A stretch of DNA of 64,000 nucleotides, taken from NCBI GenBank assembly GCA_947169285.1, contig CAMVPB010000002.1, positions 62,001 through 126,000 of the forward strand, in the 5' to 3' direction. The notes beneath the pieces are model-generated. The model saw only the letters and a list, made by a program, of their open reading frames with translations, was not told the DNA's origin and did not search any database. The translations under genes and the position numbers were made by a program. The stretch is from an uncultured bacterium (GTDB lineage: Bacteria > Bacillota_I > Bacilli_A > RF39 > UBA660). Shown here piece after piece: positions 1 to 9,384 of this stretch (positions are counted from its first letter, which is position 1; every line of letters begins with the position of its first letter).

Positions 1-2
1 CA

Positions 3-1256
3 CCAAAATCCATTTCAGATAAATTCAGAGCATTAATATTTGATAGTTATTTTGATTCATACAAAGGAATAGTTACTTTAATTAGAGTAGTTGATGGAAG
101 TATCTCTGTCGGAGATAAAATAAAAATGATGTCTAATAACAAAGTTTATGAAGTATTAGAACTTGGCAAACATACCCCTAAAGAAAAATCTCTTAAAAAA
201 TTATCTGCTGGTGAAGTTGGATATTTATCTGGAAGTATTAAAAGTATTGAAGATGTTAGAGTGGGGGATACTATTTGCAAGAGTGGGGAAGAAGTAGAGA
301 TATTACCCGGTTATAAAGAAATGAAACCAATGGTATATTCTGGTCTTTATCCAATTGATTCATCAAAATATAATAATTTAAAAGAAGCTTTACAAAAATT
401 AAAACTTAATGATTCATCACTTGTATTTGAACCAGAAACATCAACAGCTTTAGGTTTTGGATTTAGATGTGGTTTCTTGGGTCTTCTTCATATGGAAATA
501 ATAGAAGAGAGAATCGAAAGAGAATTTAACATTGATTTAATCGCAACTTCTCCTTCAGTTATTTATGAAGTAGAACTTACTGATAAAAGTATTATATATG
601 TAGATAGCCCTAGTAAAATGCCAGAGCCTATTAGAATAAGTTCTATTAAAGAGCCTTTTGTACTCGCTAATATATTTGTTCCTTCAGAATATGTGGGTTC
701 AGTAATGGAACTATGTCAAGATAAAAGAGGAATTTATAAATCAATTGATTATATAGATCAAAAAAGAGTAAATGTTACTTATGAAATACCACTTTCTGAG
801 ATTGTATATGATTTCTTTGATAAACTTAAAAGCTATACAAAAGGTTATGCGTCATTAGATTATGATTTTATAGGTAATAAAGAAAGTAAACTTGTAAAAA
901 TGGACATTCTTCTTAATGGAGATATAATAGATGCATTAAGTATTATAGTTCATAAAGACTTTGCTTATAAAAGAGGTAAAATAATAGTAGAAAATCTTAA
1001 AAAGATAATTCCTAGACAAATGTTTAGTGTTCCAATACAGGCAGCAATAGGTTCTAAAATAATAGCTAGAGAAGACATACCAGCAATGAAAAAGAATGTC
1101 TTAGCTAAATGTTATGGTGGAGATGTATCACGTAAAAGGAAACTATTGGAAAAGCAAAAAGAAGGTAAAAAGAGAATGAAACAAATCGGTAGTGTATCAA
1201 TACCACAAGAAGCATTCTTATCAATTTTAAGTATGGACGAAGAAGAAAAAAAATAA
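3..1256 (+). CDS. lepA: Elongation factor 4 (LepA), 5'-truncated by window edge
   Basis: Open frame continues upstream of the listed ATG to the window edge ([32 protein letters not shown]...); [25 protein letters not shown] and C-terminal [26 protein letters not shown] are LepA signatures. Confidence 0.97.
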   Translation, partial: PKSISDKFRALIFDSYFDSYKGIVTLIRVVDGSISVGDKIKMMSNNKVYEVLELGKHTPKEKSLKKLSAGEVGYLSGSIKSIEDVRVGDTICKSGEEVEILPGYKEMKPMVYSGLYPIDSSKYNNLKEALQKLKLNDSSLVFEPETSTALGFGFRCGFLGLLHMEIIEERIEREFNIDLIATSPSVIYEVELTDKSIIYVDSPSKMPEPIRISSIKEPFVLANIFVPSEYVGSVMELCQDKRGIYKSIDYIDQKRVNVTYEIPLSEIVYDFFDKLKSYTKGYASLDYDFIGNKESKLVKMDILLNGDIIDALSIIVHKDFAYKRGKIIVENLKKIIPRQMFSVPIQAAIGSKIIAREDIPAMKKNVLAKCYGGDVSRKRKLLEKQKEGKKRMKQIGSVSIPQEAFLSILSMDEEEKK

Positions 1257-1285
1257 TTTTTCTTCTTTTTTTTATCTTCTATCAC

Positions 1286-1314
1286 TTGAAATAATGAAGA
1301 ATTTAATGTATCAT
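1286..1314 (+). promoter_or_regulatory. Putative sigma-A type promoter TTGAAA-N17-TATCAT of the LRR surface gene
   Basis: TTGAAA at 1286-1291, 17-nt spacer, TATCAT at 1309-1314; same hexamers and spacing precede the DGR target gene. Confidence 0.6.
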
Positions 1315-1340
1315 TATTTGTAGAATAGTGAGGTTTTGTT

Positions 1341-2942
1341 ATGGAACAAAATGAATTAAGTAAATCAAATAAAATAAAGATAATAATAGTAACTACATTA
1401 ATATTTTTAGTAGCAATAAGTGGAATATCATATGCATATTTTACAATACAAGTAGTAGGTAATGATACTGCTTCCTCAATGAGACTAACAACCGCAAATT
1501 TAAGTTTAGTCTACAATGATGTACAAATAATATCAGATGAATACATAACACCAGGGTGGAGTGATACTAAAACACTAACAGTAACAAACAATGGTAATCA
1601 AGCAGTAGATTATATAATAAAATTTAGAGAACTACAAAATACAATAATAAATGGAGAATTAGTAATGTCTGCAACATGTGCAGCATCAACTGGTACTTGT
1701 GATAATTTACCAGAGAGAGCAATACACTCAGCAAGTACACAAATAACAAATGCATATATGTATGGGCCAATAAGTATACCAGTAGGAGTAACGCATACTT
1801 ATACAGTAACAGTTACATTTAAAGAGACAGGATCAAACCAAAACTATAATCAAAATAAATCATTCATAGGAACACTTAACATAGGAGATGGAACTCCAAC
1901 AAGAGAAGATTTATTTGAATATACAGTATCAAACGATCAAGTAACAATAACTGATTTTAAAGGATTGACAGTAACATATGACATAGATACCGAACAATGT
2001 GAATCACAATTTCAAGAAGATTTCCCTTGGACTGCGGAAGAAGTACACAATTTTTGCTTTGGTACAGGTGATGATCCCAAATACGGGCTTACTTTAGAAC
2101 AATGGCTTAAAGGTAAAGTTGCAGATATACCATCTGATGAATGGCAAGATTATGGAGTAACAAATATTAATTTAAGTTATCCAGACCCAACTGATATAAT
2201 AATACCTTCAACAATTAACGGAAAATCAGTTACAACAATAGAGAATTATGCATTTTCTTATAATCAATTAACCTCAGTAGTGATCCCAAATAGTGTTACA
2301 TCAATAGGTAGTCAAGCATTTTATAATAATCAACTAACCTCAGTAGTGATCCCAAATAGTGTCACATCAATAGGTAGTCAAGCATTTTCTAGTAATCAAT
2401 TAACCTCAGTAGTGATCCCAAATAGTGTTACATCAATAGGTAGTCAAGCATTTTATAATAATCAACTAACCTCAGTAGTGATTCCAAATAGTGTCACAAC
2501 AATAGGTTATGGTGCATTTTCTAGTAATCAATTAACCTCAGTAGTGATCCCAAATAGTGTCACAACAATAGGTTATGGTGCATTTTCTTATAATCAATTA
2601 ACCTCAGTAGTGATTCCAAATAGTGTCACATCAATAGATGATGATGCATTTTCTTATAATCAATTAACCTCAGTGGTAATCCCAAATAGTGTTACATCAA
2701 TAGATGATGATGCATTTTCTGATAATCAATTAACCTCAGTGGTGATCCCAAATAGTGTTACATCAATAGGTATTCAAGCATTTTATAGTAATCAACTAAC
2801 CTCAGTAATAATAAAAGGTAAGTCATCATCAAGTGATTTTGATGTATATGAAAGTAGAATATGGGGATGGGCAAGTGGTGTAACATGTGTTAAAAATAAT
2901 ACAAGTAATGTAACTAATGGATGTATTAAATGGGGAGCATAA
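1341..2942 (+). CDS. Surface protein: SipW-dependent-like signal/N-terminal module plus BspA-type leucine-rich repeats
   Basis: N-terminal hydrophobic segment followed by YAYFTIQVVGNDTASS (SipW-cognate signal-like); repeated NQLTSVVIPNSVTSIGxxAF units typical of LRR_5/BspA-like proteins. Confidence 0.85.
   Translation: MEQNELSKSNKIKIIIVTTLIFLVAISGISYAYFTIQVVGNDTASSMRLTTANLSLVYNDVQIISDEYITPGWSDTKTLTVTNNGNQAVDYIIKFRELQNTIINGELVMSATCAASTGTCDNLPERAIHSASTQITNAYMYGPISIPVGVTHTYTVTVTFKETGSNQNYNQNKSFIGTLNIGDGTPTREDLFEYTVSNDQVTITDFKGLTVTYDIDTEQCESQFQEDFPWTAEEVHNFCFGTGDDPKYGLTLEQWLKGKVADIPSDEWQDYGVTNINLSYPDPTDIIIPSTINGKSVTTIENYAFSYNQLTSVVIPNSVTSIGSQAFYNNQLTSVVIPNSVTSIGSQAFSSNQLTSVVIPNSVTSIGSQAFYNNQLTSVVIPNSVTTIGYGAFSSNQLTSVVIPNSVTTIGYGAFSYNQLTSVVIPNSVTSIDDDAFSYNQLTSVVIPNSVTSIDDDAFSDNQLTSVVIPNSVTSIGIQAFYSNQLTSVIIKGKSSSSDFDVYESRIWGWASGVTCVKNNTSNVTNGCIKWGA
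2262..2789 (+). repeat. 66-bp tandem repeat array (8 full 22-aa LRR units plus a partial ninth)
   Basis: Units beginning aatcaa(t/c)taacctcagt(a/g)gt... recur every 66 bp with near-identical DNA. Confidence 0.9.
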
Positions 2943-2944
2943 TT

Positions 2945-2967
2945 AAAGCCGATTATTTGGCTTTTTT
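2945..2967 (+). terminator. Intrinsic terminator after LRR surface gene
   Basis: aaagcc-gattattt-ggctttttt hairpin with T-run. Confidence 0.6.
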
Positions 2968-3011
2968 CTTATGTTGAAGTAAATAATTATATTTGATATA
3001 ATCTATTTAAG

Positions 3012-4109
3012 ATGGTGGGTAATATGAGAAGTGTGTATATACATATTCCTTTTTGTAAAAGTATTTGTTCTTACTGCGATTTTTGTAAGATGATTTATAG
3101 TGAGTCTTGGGCTGATACTTATTTAGATGAATTATCTGTTGAAATTGATAATTATTATGAAAATGATGAAGTTGGTACTATATATATTGGAGGAGGTACT
3201 CCATCATCATTAAATAATAGTCAATTAATTAAACTATTTGATATTATTAAATCTAAGTTTAATTTAAATCATTTAAAAGAGTTTACTTTTGAAATGAATG
3301 TAAATGATATAAATAATGAATTATGCAATATTTTAAAAAGTAATGGTATTAATAGAGTAAGTGTTGGAGTAGAAAGTTTTGATGAATTTAATTTGAAATT
3401 TTTAAATAGAAAACATAATAAAAAAGAAATAATTAATAACATTAAATTATTAAAGAGTTATGGGTTTAATATTAATGTTGATTTAATATATGCTCTTCCA
3501 ACTGAATCTTTTAGTACTTTTAAAAGTGATTTAAATCAAATAATTAAGTTAGATGTTAATCATATAAGTACATATTCTTTGATTATTGAAGAAAATACTA
3601 TGCTATATAAAAACAATATTAAGAGTATTGATGAAGAGTTAGATTATAAGATGTATGACTATGTATGTAAGAAATTAAAATCTAAAGGATATAATCATTA
3701 TGAAGTAAGCAATTTTTCTAAAGATGGTTATGAATCTATCCATAATTTAACTTATTGGAATAATAATGAATATTATGGTTTTGGTCTGGGTGCTTCAGGA
3801 TATATAAATGGTGTTAGATATGATAATACTAGAAGTTTAAATAAGTATATTAATCATGAGTATAGATTAAATGAGTTTATTGTATCTAAAAAAGAGGATA
3901 TGGAAAATGAGTTAATATTAGGGCTTCGTAAATTATCTGGTATTAATGTTTATAGTTTTTATGAAAAATTTAATGAAAATATTCAGGATGTTTTTAATAT
4001 AAAAGATGTTGTTAAAAAGGGCCTAATTAAATTGGATGGTAATTTTTTGAAAATACCTGAAGATAAAATTTATATTATGAATGAAATAATAAATAATATT
4101 ATAAAATAA
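3012..4109 (+). CDS. hemW: HemW-like radical SAM protein (coproporphyrinogen III oxidase-like); start may be 3024
   Basis: SVYIHIPFCKSICSYCDFCK (CxxxCxxC), YIGGGTPSSL, RVSVGVESF; synteny lepA-hemW. Confidence 0.92.
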   Translation: MVGNMRSVYIHIPFCKSICSYCDFCKMIYSESWADTYLDELSVEIDNYYENDEVGTIYIGGGTPSSLNNSQLIKLFDIIKSKFNLNHLKEFTFEMNVNDINNELCNILKSNGINRVSVGVESFDEFNLKFLNRKHNKKEIINNIKLLKSYGFNINVDLIYALPTESFSTFKSDLNQIIKLDVNHISTYSLIIEENTMLYKNNIKSIDEELDYKMYDYVCKKLKSKGYNHYEVSNFSKDGYESIHNLTYWNNNEYYGFGLGASGYINGVRYDNTRSLNKYINHEYRLNEFIVSKKEDMENELILGLRKLSGINVYSFYEKFNENIQDVFNIKDVVKKGLIKLDGNFLKIPEDKIYIMNEIINNIIK

Positions 4110-4111
4110 AA

Positions 4112-4139
4112 AACCTATTAAAAAATAGGTTATTTTTTT
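4112..4139 (+). terminator. Intrinsic terminator
   Basis: aacctatt-aaaa-aataggtt followed by T-run. Confidence 0.65.
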
Positions 4140-4140
4140 A

Positions 4141-4231
4141 TGGCGGAGTAGGAGAGATTTGAACTCTCGCACCAGTTTCCCGGTCTACACCCTTAGCAGG
4201 GGCGCCTCTTCAGCCACTTGAGTACTACTCC
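4141..4231 (-). tRNA. tRNA-Ser (GCU), CCA encoded
   Basis: Reverse complement GGAGTAGTACTCAAGTGGCTGAAGAGGCGCCCCTGCTAAGGG...GAGAGTTCAAATCTCTCCTACTCCGCCA; acceptor GGAGTAG/CTACTCC, anticodon loop CTGCTAA, long variable arm. Confidence 0.95.
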
Positions 4232-4327
4232 GTAACTACTTAAATATAATACACTATTTTTCTTTTTATGTCAATTTATAATATTTACAAAAACTATTAT
4301 TTATTATAAAATTATATTGGTGATAAT

Positions 4328-4765
4328 ATGAAAAAAGGTTTTACTTTAATTGAGCTATTAGCAGTCATTATTTTAATTGGTGTATTAATGGTATTTTTAG
4401 TACCAAATGCATTAGAAACTTTTGGTTCTAACAAAAATCAGCTTACTAGAATTCAAAAAGATCAAATAAAAGAATCGGTAGATTTATATCTTAATGATTA
4501 TTGTATTAACCCTATATCTGATTGTTATCAATGCCCTTTTGAAACAGAATATAATGAATTAGAAGATAAAATTGTTATTAAATACAATCAATCTAACTCA
4601 ATTTCTTTAAATGAATTAGTGGAGTTTGAGAATGCTTGTAATGAGAAAACAAGTTATATAGATAAATCAATAATAAGTAATTGTGATAAGACAAAATCTA
4701 TAAAATTTACTTCTAATGGTGAAATAGATCTTTCTGAAATAACTTGTAATTTTGACAGAAAGTAA
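4328..4765 (+). CDS. Type IV pilin-like / pseudopilin with prepilin N-terminal motif
   Basis: MKKGFTLIELLAVIILIGVLMVFLVP prepilin cleavage/methylation motif. Confidence 0.88.
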   Translation: MKKGFTLIELLAVIILIGVLMVFLVPNALETFGSNKNQLTRIQKDQIKESVDLYLNDYCINPISDCYQCPFETEYNELEDKIVIKYNQSNSISLNELVEFENACNEKTSYIDKSIISNCDKTKSIKFTSNGEIDLSEITCNFDRK

Positions 4766-4792
4766 TACAATATAGAAAAAAAGGAGTTTATT

Positions 4793-5194
4793 ATGAAATA
4801 TACTAGGAGTGAATTAAGAGAAAAAATAATGATTATTTTATATCAAATAGATTTCTATAAAAGAGGTAAAATGAATTATAATATTGATGATGTTATAAAA
4901 GAAAACCTTGATATAGATAATGAATTTGTAAAATCTATTGTATATGGTGTCATTGAAAAAGAAAAAGAATTAATTGATTTAATTGAAAATTATCTAAATG
5001 ATTGGAGCTTTAAAAGATTAGGATATACTGATCAAGCAATTCTAAAATTAAGTGCGTATGAATTATTATATACAGATACTCCTAAAGTTGTATCTATCAA
5101 TGAAGGAATAGAACTTGCTAAAAAATATAGTGATGAAAAGGTTGTTCCAATGATTAATGCTGTTTTAGATAGAATTCTTAATGAGGAAAAATAA
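4793..5194 (+). CDS. nusB: Transcription antitermination factor NusB
   Basis: [33 protein letters not shown]-like NusB C-terminal signature; upstream of xseAB. Confidence 0.93.
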   Translation: [133 protein letters not shown]

Positions 5195-6441
5195 TGGATT
5201 ATAAAAGTATAACTGAAATAAATGAACTTGTTAAAAGTATACTTGAAAGTGAACCGTTATTAAGTGATATATATGTTAAAGGTGAAATAAGTAATATTAA
5301 ATATCATTCAAGAGGTCACTTATATTTTTCTCTAAAAGATGAAAATAGTAAAATAAATGCAGTTTTTTTTAATGTAAATAACAAATTGTTATTTGATCCA
5401 AAAGATGGAGATAGTGTACTTATTAGAGGAAGAATAAATGTATACCCAGTAAGTGGTTCTTATCAAATAGTTGTTAATGAAATGAAACAAGATGGTATAG
5501 GAAACTTATATGTACTATTTGAAGAATTAAAAAGAAAACTTGCTGCTGAAGGATTATTTGATAAAGAGCATAAAAAGAAAATACCTAGATTTCCAGAAAA
5601 AATTGGCGTTATAACTGCTAAGGAAGGAGCTGCTGTAAGAGATATAATTACTACAATTAATAGAAGATATCCTTTATGTCAAATATATTTATTTCCTACT
5701 CTTGTACAAGGTGAAGGGGCTAAAGAAAATATAGTTAAAATGATTCGAAAAGCCAACGAAACTGACATGGACGTTTTGATAGTTGGTAGGGGAGGTGGCT
5801 CCATTGAAGATTTATGGGCTTTTAATGAAGAAATAGTAGCAAGAGAGATATATAATAGTAGAATACCAATAATAAGTGCTGTAGGGCATGAAATTGATTA
5901 TACAATAGCTGATTTTGTAGCTGATCTTAGAGCTCCAACTCCAACTGCGGCTGCTGAGTTAGCTGTTAAAGATAAAGAAGATATTGAAAATTACTTATCT
6001 GATGCTGTTACTAGAATGAATAAATGTTTAATTAGTAAAATTAATTATTATAATGAAAAAATTAATAAATATAAAACAAATTATATTATAAATAATCCAA
6101 TTAAAATGTTTGATGCTAAAATTAATTCGTTAAATTTAATTAAAGAAAAAATAATTAGAATTAGTAAGATATTTGATAGTAAAAATGCTGAATTAAAACT
6201 ATTAAACGAAAGATTAAAACAATCATTTATAAATAATTTAACTAAGAATAAAAATATACTAGAACAAACAAAATTAAAACTTAATTTATTAAATCCAACT
6301 AATATATTGGATAAAGGATATAGTATAGTAAAAAAAGGTAATAAAATTATTAAGAATAAAAAGGATTTAAATATTGGTGATAATATAAATATTATTATTT
6401 GTAATGGAGAATTATTATCTGAAGTGAAAGGAATTAATTAA
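5194..6441 (+). CDS. xseA: Exodeoxyribonuclease VII large subunit
   Basis: N-terminal OB-fold (VKGEISNIKYHSRGHLYFSLKD), GVITAKEGAAVRDI, GRGGGSIEDLWAFNEE, SAVGHEIDYTIADFVADLRAPTPTAAAE. Confidence 0.97.
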   Translation: MDYKSITEINELVKSILESEPLLSDIYVKGEISNIKYHSRGHLYFSLKDENSKINAVFFNVNNKLLFDPKDGDSVLIRGRINVYPVSGSYQIVVNEMKQDGIGNLYVLFEELKRKLAAEGLFDKEHKKKIPRFPEKIGVITAKEGAAVRDIITTINRRYPLCQIYLFPTLVQGEGAKENIVKMIRKANETDMDVLIVGRGGGSIEDLWAFNEEIVAREIYNSRIPIISAVGHEIDYTIADFVADLRAPTPTAAAELAVKDKEDIENYLSDAVTRMNKCLISKINYYNEKINKYKTNYIINNPIKMFDAKINSLNLIKEKIIRISKIFDSKNAELKLLNERLKQSFINNLTKNKNILEQTKLKLNLLNPTNILDKGYSIVKKGNKIIKNKKDLNIGDNINIIICNGELLSEVKGIN

Positions 6442-6442
6442 T

Positions 6443-6658
6443 ATGAAAAATGAAACTTTTGAAAGTGCTTTGTTAAAACTGGAATCAATTATTAAAGAAT
6501 TAGAAAATGGTGAAATTGATTTAGATAAATCAATTGATAAATACGAAGAAGCTACTAAATTATTAAATTTTTGCGATAAAAAATTAAAAAGTGCTACAGA
6601 AACAGTTAATAAAGTTTTAAATGATTCGGGAGAATTTGTTGATTTAAAAATAGAATAG
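6443..6658 (+). CDS. xseB: Exodeoxyribonuclease VII small subunit
   Basis: ESALLKLESIIKELENGEIDLDKSIDKYEEATKLLNFCDKKL; directly after xseA. Confidence 0.93.
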   Translation: MKNETFESALLKLESIIKELENGEIDLDKSIDKYEEATKLLNFCDKKLKSATETVNKVLNDSGEFVDLKIE

Positions 6659-6724
6659 GAATAAATTACCAATTCAATTATTGGTAATTTTATTTTTTAA
6701 TTTTAGTAAATAATATAATTAGAG

Positions 6725-7708
6725 GTGAAGTATGTGAAAAAATTAATTACTACTTTTTTAATTATGTTAATCTTTCCTATAAATTTATTTGCATACTCTG
6801 AAAAAATAATACCAGGTGGAGAAAATATAGGGATAACAATTGAAACAAATGGCTTGATTGTTATTGGCTTTTATAAAGTAAATGGTGAATTTATTGGCAA
6901 AGAAACACTTAAAGTAGGAGATGCAATTATAGAAATTGATGGAAAAGAAATAAAATCTATTAAAGATATGACAGATATAATTAATAATGGTGTAAAAGAT
7001 GATAAAGTAAACATTACTATACTTAGAAATAATAAACGTATAAATACTTATTTGCCTCTAATAAGAATTGATAATGTATATAAGACTGGATTATATGTAA
7101 AAGAAAGTGTAACGGGAATTGGGACACTTACTTACATTGATCCATTAACAAAAGTATATGGCTCGTTGGGACATGAAATAATTCTTAGTAGTACGAATAA
7201 AGGAGTTGAAGTTAAAACCGGTTTAATTTATGAGAGTTTTGTTAATAGTATAGATAGAAGTTCTTCAGGGAAAGTAGGAAGTAAAAATGCATCTATAAGG
7301 TATAATAATAAACTCGGAACAATTATTAAAAATACTCCAGTAGGTTTATTTGGTAAATTTGTAAGTAATCTTCCTATTAAAGATACAATGCAAGTTGCTA
7401 AATTTGACAATATAGAATTAGGAGAAGCTTACATTTATACTAATATTGAAGGAGAAGAAACTAAAACATATAGAATTAATATAACAAATATAAATAAATC
7501 TAAAATAAAAACATCAAAATCAATAAGTTTTAAAATTGAAGATGAGGAGTTAATGAATAAAACAGGTGGAATAGTTCAAGGGATGAGTGGAAGTCCTATT
7601 ATTCAAAATAATAAAATAATTGGAGCTGTTACTCATGTGGTGGTTTCTTCTCCAATTGAAGGATATGGTGTATTTATTAGAACTATGTTAGAAGAAGGAG
7701 AAAAATAA
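6725..7708 (+). CDS. spoIVB: SpoIVB-like peptidase (PDZ plus S55 domain); GTG start, possibly 6734
   Basis: PDZ-like VGDAIIEIDGKEIKSIKDM, YGSLGHEI (His), GGIVQGMSGSPIIQNNKIIGAVTHVVVSSPIEGYGVFI (Ser active-site region). Confidence 0.87.
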   Translation: MKYVKKLITTFLIMLIFPINLFAYSEKIIPGGENIGITIETNGLIVIGFYKVNGEFIGKETLKVGDAIIEIDGKEIKSIKDMTDIINNGVKDDKVNITILRNNKRINTYLPLIRIDNVYKTGLYVKESVTGIGTLTYIDPLTKVYGSLGHEIILSSTNKGVEVKTGLIYESFVNSIDRSSSGKVGSKNASIRYNNKLGTIIKNTPVGLFGKFVSNLPIKDTMQVAKFDNIELGEAYIYTNIEGEETKTYRINITNINKSKIKTSKSISFKIEDEELMNKTGGIVQGMSGSPIIQNNKIIGAVTHVVVSSPIEGYGVFIRTMLEEGEK

Positions 7709-7758
7709 TTATCTCCTTTTTGTTTATTTATGATAAAATTGTTGTGGGAGAATAAATT

Positions 7759-8595
7759 ATGATAATAAATGGTAAAGAAGTAGCTTTAAGAATATCAAAT
7801 AAAATAAAAAAAGAAATTAAATCATTAAATGAAAAATTAACCTTATGTGTTATTGAAATTGGTGAAAATGAAGCAAGTAAAATTTATATTAATCAAAAAG
7901 AAAAGAAATGTAATGAGTTGGGTATTAATTTTAAATTGATTAAGTTTAATGAAAATGAATTAGAAAGTAATATTGAAAAAGAGATAATTAATCTTAATAG
8001 AGATTCTAATATAACTGGTATTATTATACAACTACCTGTATCTAATAAATATAATATAAATAAATTAATAAATTTAATTGATCCTAATAAAGATGTAGAT
8101 GGCTTGACTGATGAAAATAAAATAAAATTATTAAATGAAGAAAAAGGTTTAATTCCGTGTACTCCATTAGGAATTATAGAACTTTTAAAGGTATATAATA
8201 TTAAAGTAAAAGGAAAAAGCATATCAATTATAGGTAGAAGTGATTTAGTGTCTAAGCCACTTTTTCATATGCTTTTAAATATGGATGCTACTGTTACAAT
8301 GTGCCATTCTAAAACAAAGAATTTAAAAAGTTTTACTAAAAATGCTGATATTTTAATAAGTGCAACAGGAAAACCTCATATAATAAAAAAAGATATGGTG
8401 AAAGATAATTCCATTATAATTGATGTAGGTATTAGCAGAGTAAATAATATATTATATGGTGATGTTGATTTTAATAATGTTAAAGATAAAGTAAAATATA
8501 TAACGCCAGTTCCTGGTGGGGTAGGCCCTATGACAATTATAATGCTTATGAAAAATGTTTTAGAAGCCTATAAGAAACAAAAAAATAGTAAATGA
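7759..8595 (+). CDS. folD: Methylenetetrahydrofolate dehydrogenase/cyclohydrolase
   Basis: GIIIQLPVS, DVDGLT, SIIGRSDLVSKPLFHMLL, YITPVPGGVGPMTIIML. Confidence 0.96.
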   Translation: MIINGKEVALRISNKIKKEIKSLNEKLTLCVIEIGENEASKIYINQKEKKCNELGINFKLIKFNENELESNIEKEIINLNRDSNITGIIIQLPVSNKYNINKLINLIDPNKDVDGLTDENKIKLLNEEKGLIPCTPLGIIELLKVYNIKVKGKSISIIGRSDLVSKPLFHMLLNMDATVTMCHSKTKNLKSFTKNADILISATGKPHIIKKDMVKDNSIIIDVGISRVNNILYGDVDFNNVKDKVKYITPVPGGVGPMTIIMLMKNVLEAYKKQKNSK

Positions 8596-8607
8596 TTACT
8601 ATTTTTT

Positions 8608-8715
8608 TTATGAAAATATAAATGCTATAACTCCTGAGAACAAACTTAATACCATTACTATAAGTAGTATCCAAAGAGCTATTTTTTTTATTCTTTCTCT
8701 AGTTTTCTTTTTCAT
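8608..8715 (-). CDS. Small single-TM protein (35 aa), not in supplied ORF track
   Basis: MKKKTRERIKKIALWILLIVMVLSLFSGVIAFIFS*: basic N-terminus plus one TM helix; reminiscent of DUF4044-type small proteins (family not verified). Confidence 0.6.
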   Translation of the reverse strand: MKKKTRERIKKIALWILLIVMVLSLFSGVIAFIFS

Positions 8716-8770
8716 AAATACCTCGTAAAATATTATATCATATTTTAAAAAATATCAAATATAATTAAGT

Positions 8771-9358
8771 ATGAAAAAATTTAAAAATAAGAAAATATTG
8801 TTATCTTTTATTATATTATTTTTAATTGGACTAGCTTTTGGATTAATATTTAATTTTTATATAAGTGGTATTGATAGAACACTTATAAAAAAAGAAATGA
8901 CAGAGTATTTTTTAATTATTAAAAATAATTTATCTTATAGTAAAGGATTAATAAAAAGTTTTAAAACTAATATGCTATATATTACTTTAATTTGGGCTAT
9001 AGGAATTATACCATTTTTATTTTTAGTAAATTATTTTATAGTCTTTTATAAAGGATTCTTAATAGGATTTTCAGTATCTTCAATTATAATGATATATAAA
9101 TTAAAAGGATTACTAGTTTCATTAATATTTTTATTTCCTCATGAATTTATTAACATATTTATATTTATTACTTTATCTGTTTCCTCAATAAAATTCTCAA
9201 AAAAAATATATAATAAAATAAAAAGTAATAATGTTGTTAATCTTAAGAAAGAATATATAGATTATGTAAAAATTTATATATTATTTATTGTTATCTCTAT
9301 AGTAAGTAGTTTATTAGAAATATTTTTTAATTCACTTTTAATAAGACTTGTGATATAA
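8771..9358 (+). CDS. SpoIIM-like integral membrane protein
   Basis: Multi-TM, KTNMLYITLIWAIGIIPFLFLVNYFIVFYKGFLIGFSVSSII...GLLVSLIFLFPHEFI fits the SpoIIM family pattern. Confidence 0.7.
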   Translation: MKKFKNKKILLSFIILFLIGLAFGLIFNFYISGIDRTLIKKEMTEYFLIIKNNLSYSKGLIKSFKTNMLYITLIWAIGIIPFLFLVNYFIVFYKGFLIGFSVSSIIMIYKLKGLLVSLIFLFPHEFINIFIFITLSVSSIKFSKKIYNKIKSNNVVNLKKEYIDYVKIYILFIVISIVSSLLEIFFNSLLIRLVI

Positions 9359-9384
9359 TTAAGCGCGGAAAGGAGTAGATAGTT

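Noticed and set aside
2262-2789. Regular repeats resembling a CRISPR array
   Set aside because: 66-bp units are contiguous in-frame coding repeats without unique spacers; translate to LRRs.
1341-2942. Second VR in the LRR surface gene
   Set aside because: Its 3' end has no similarity to the TR, and only the N-terminal module is shared with the DGR target.
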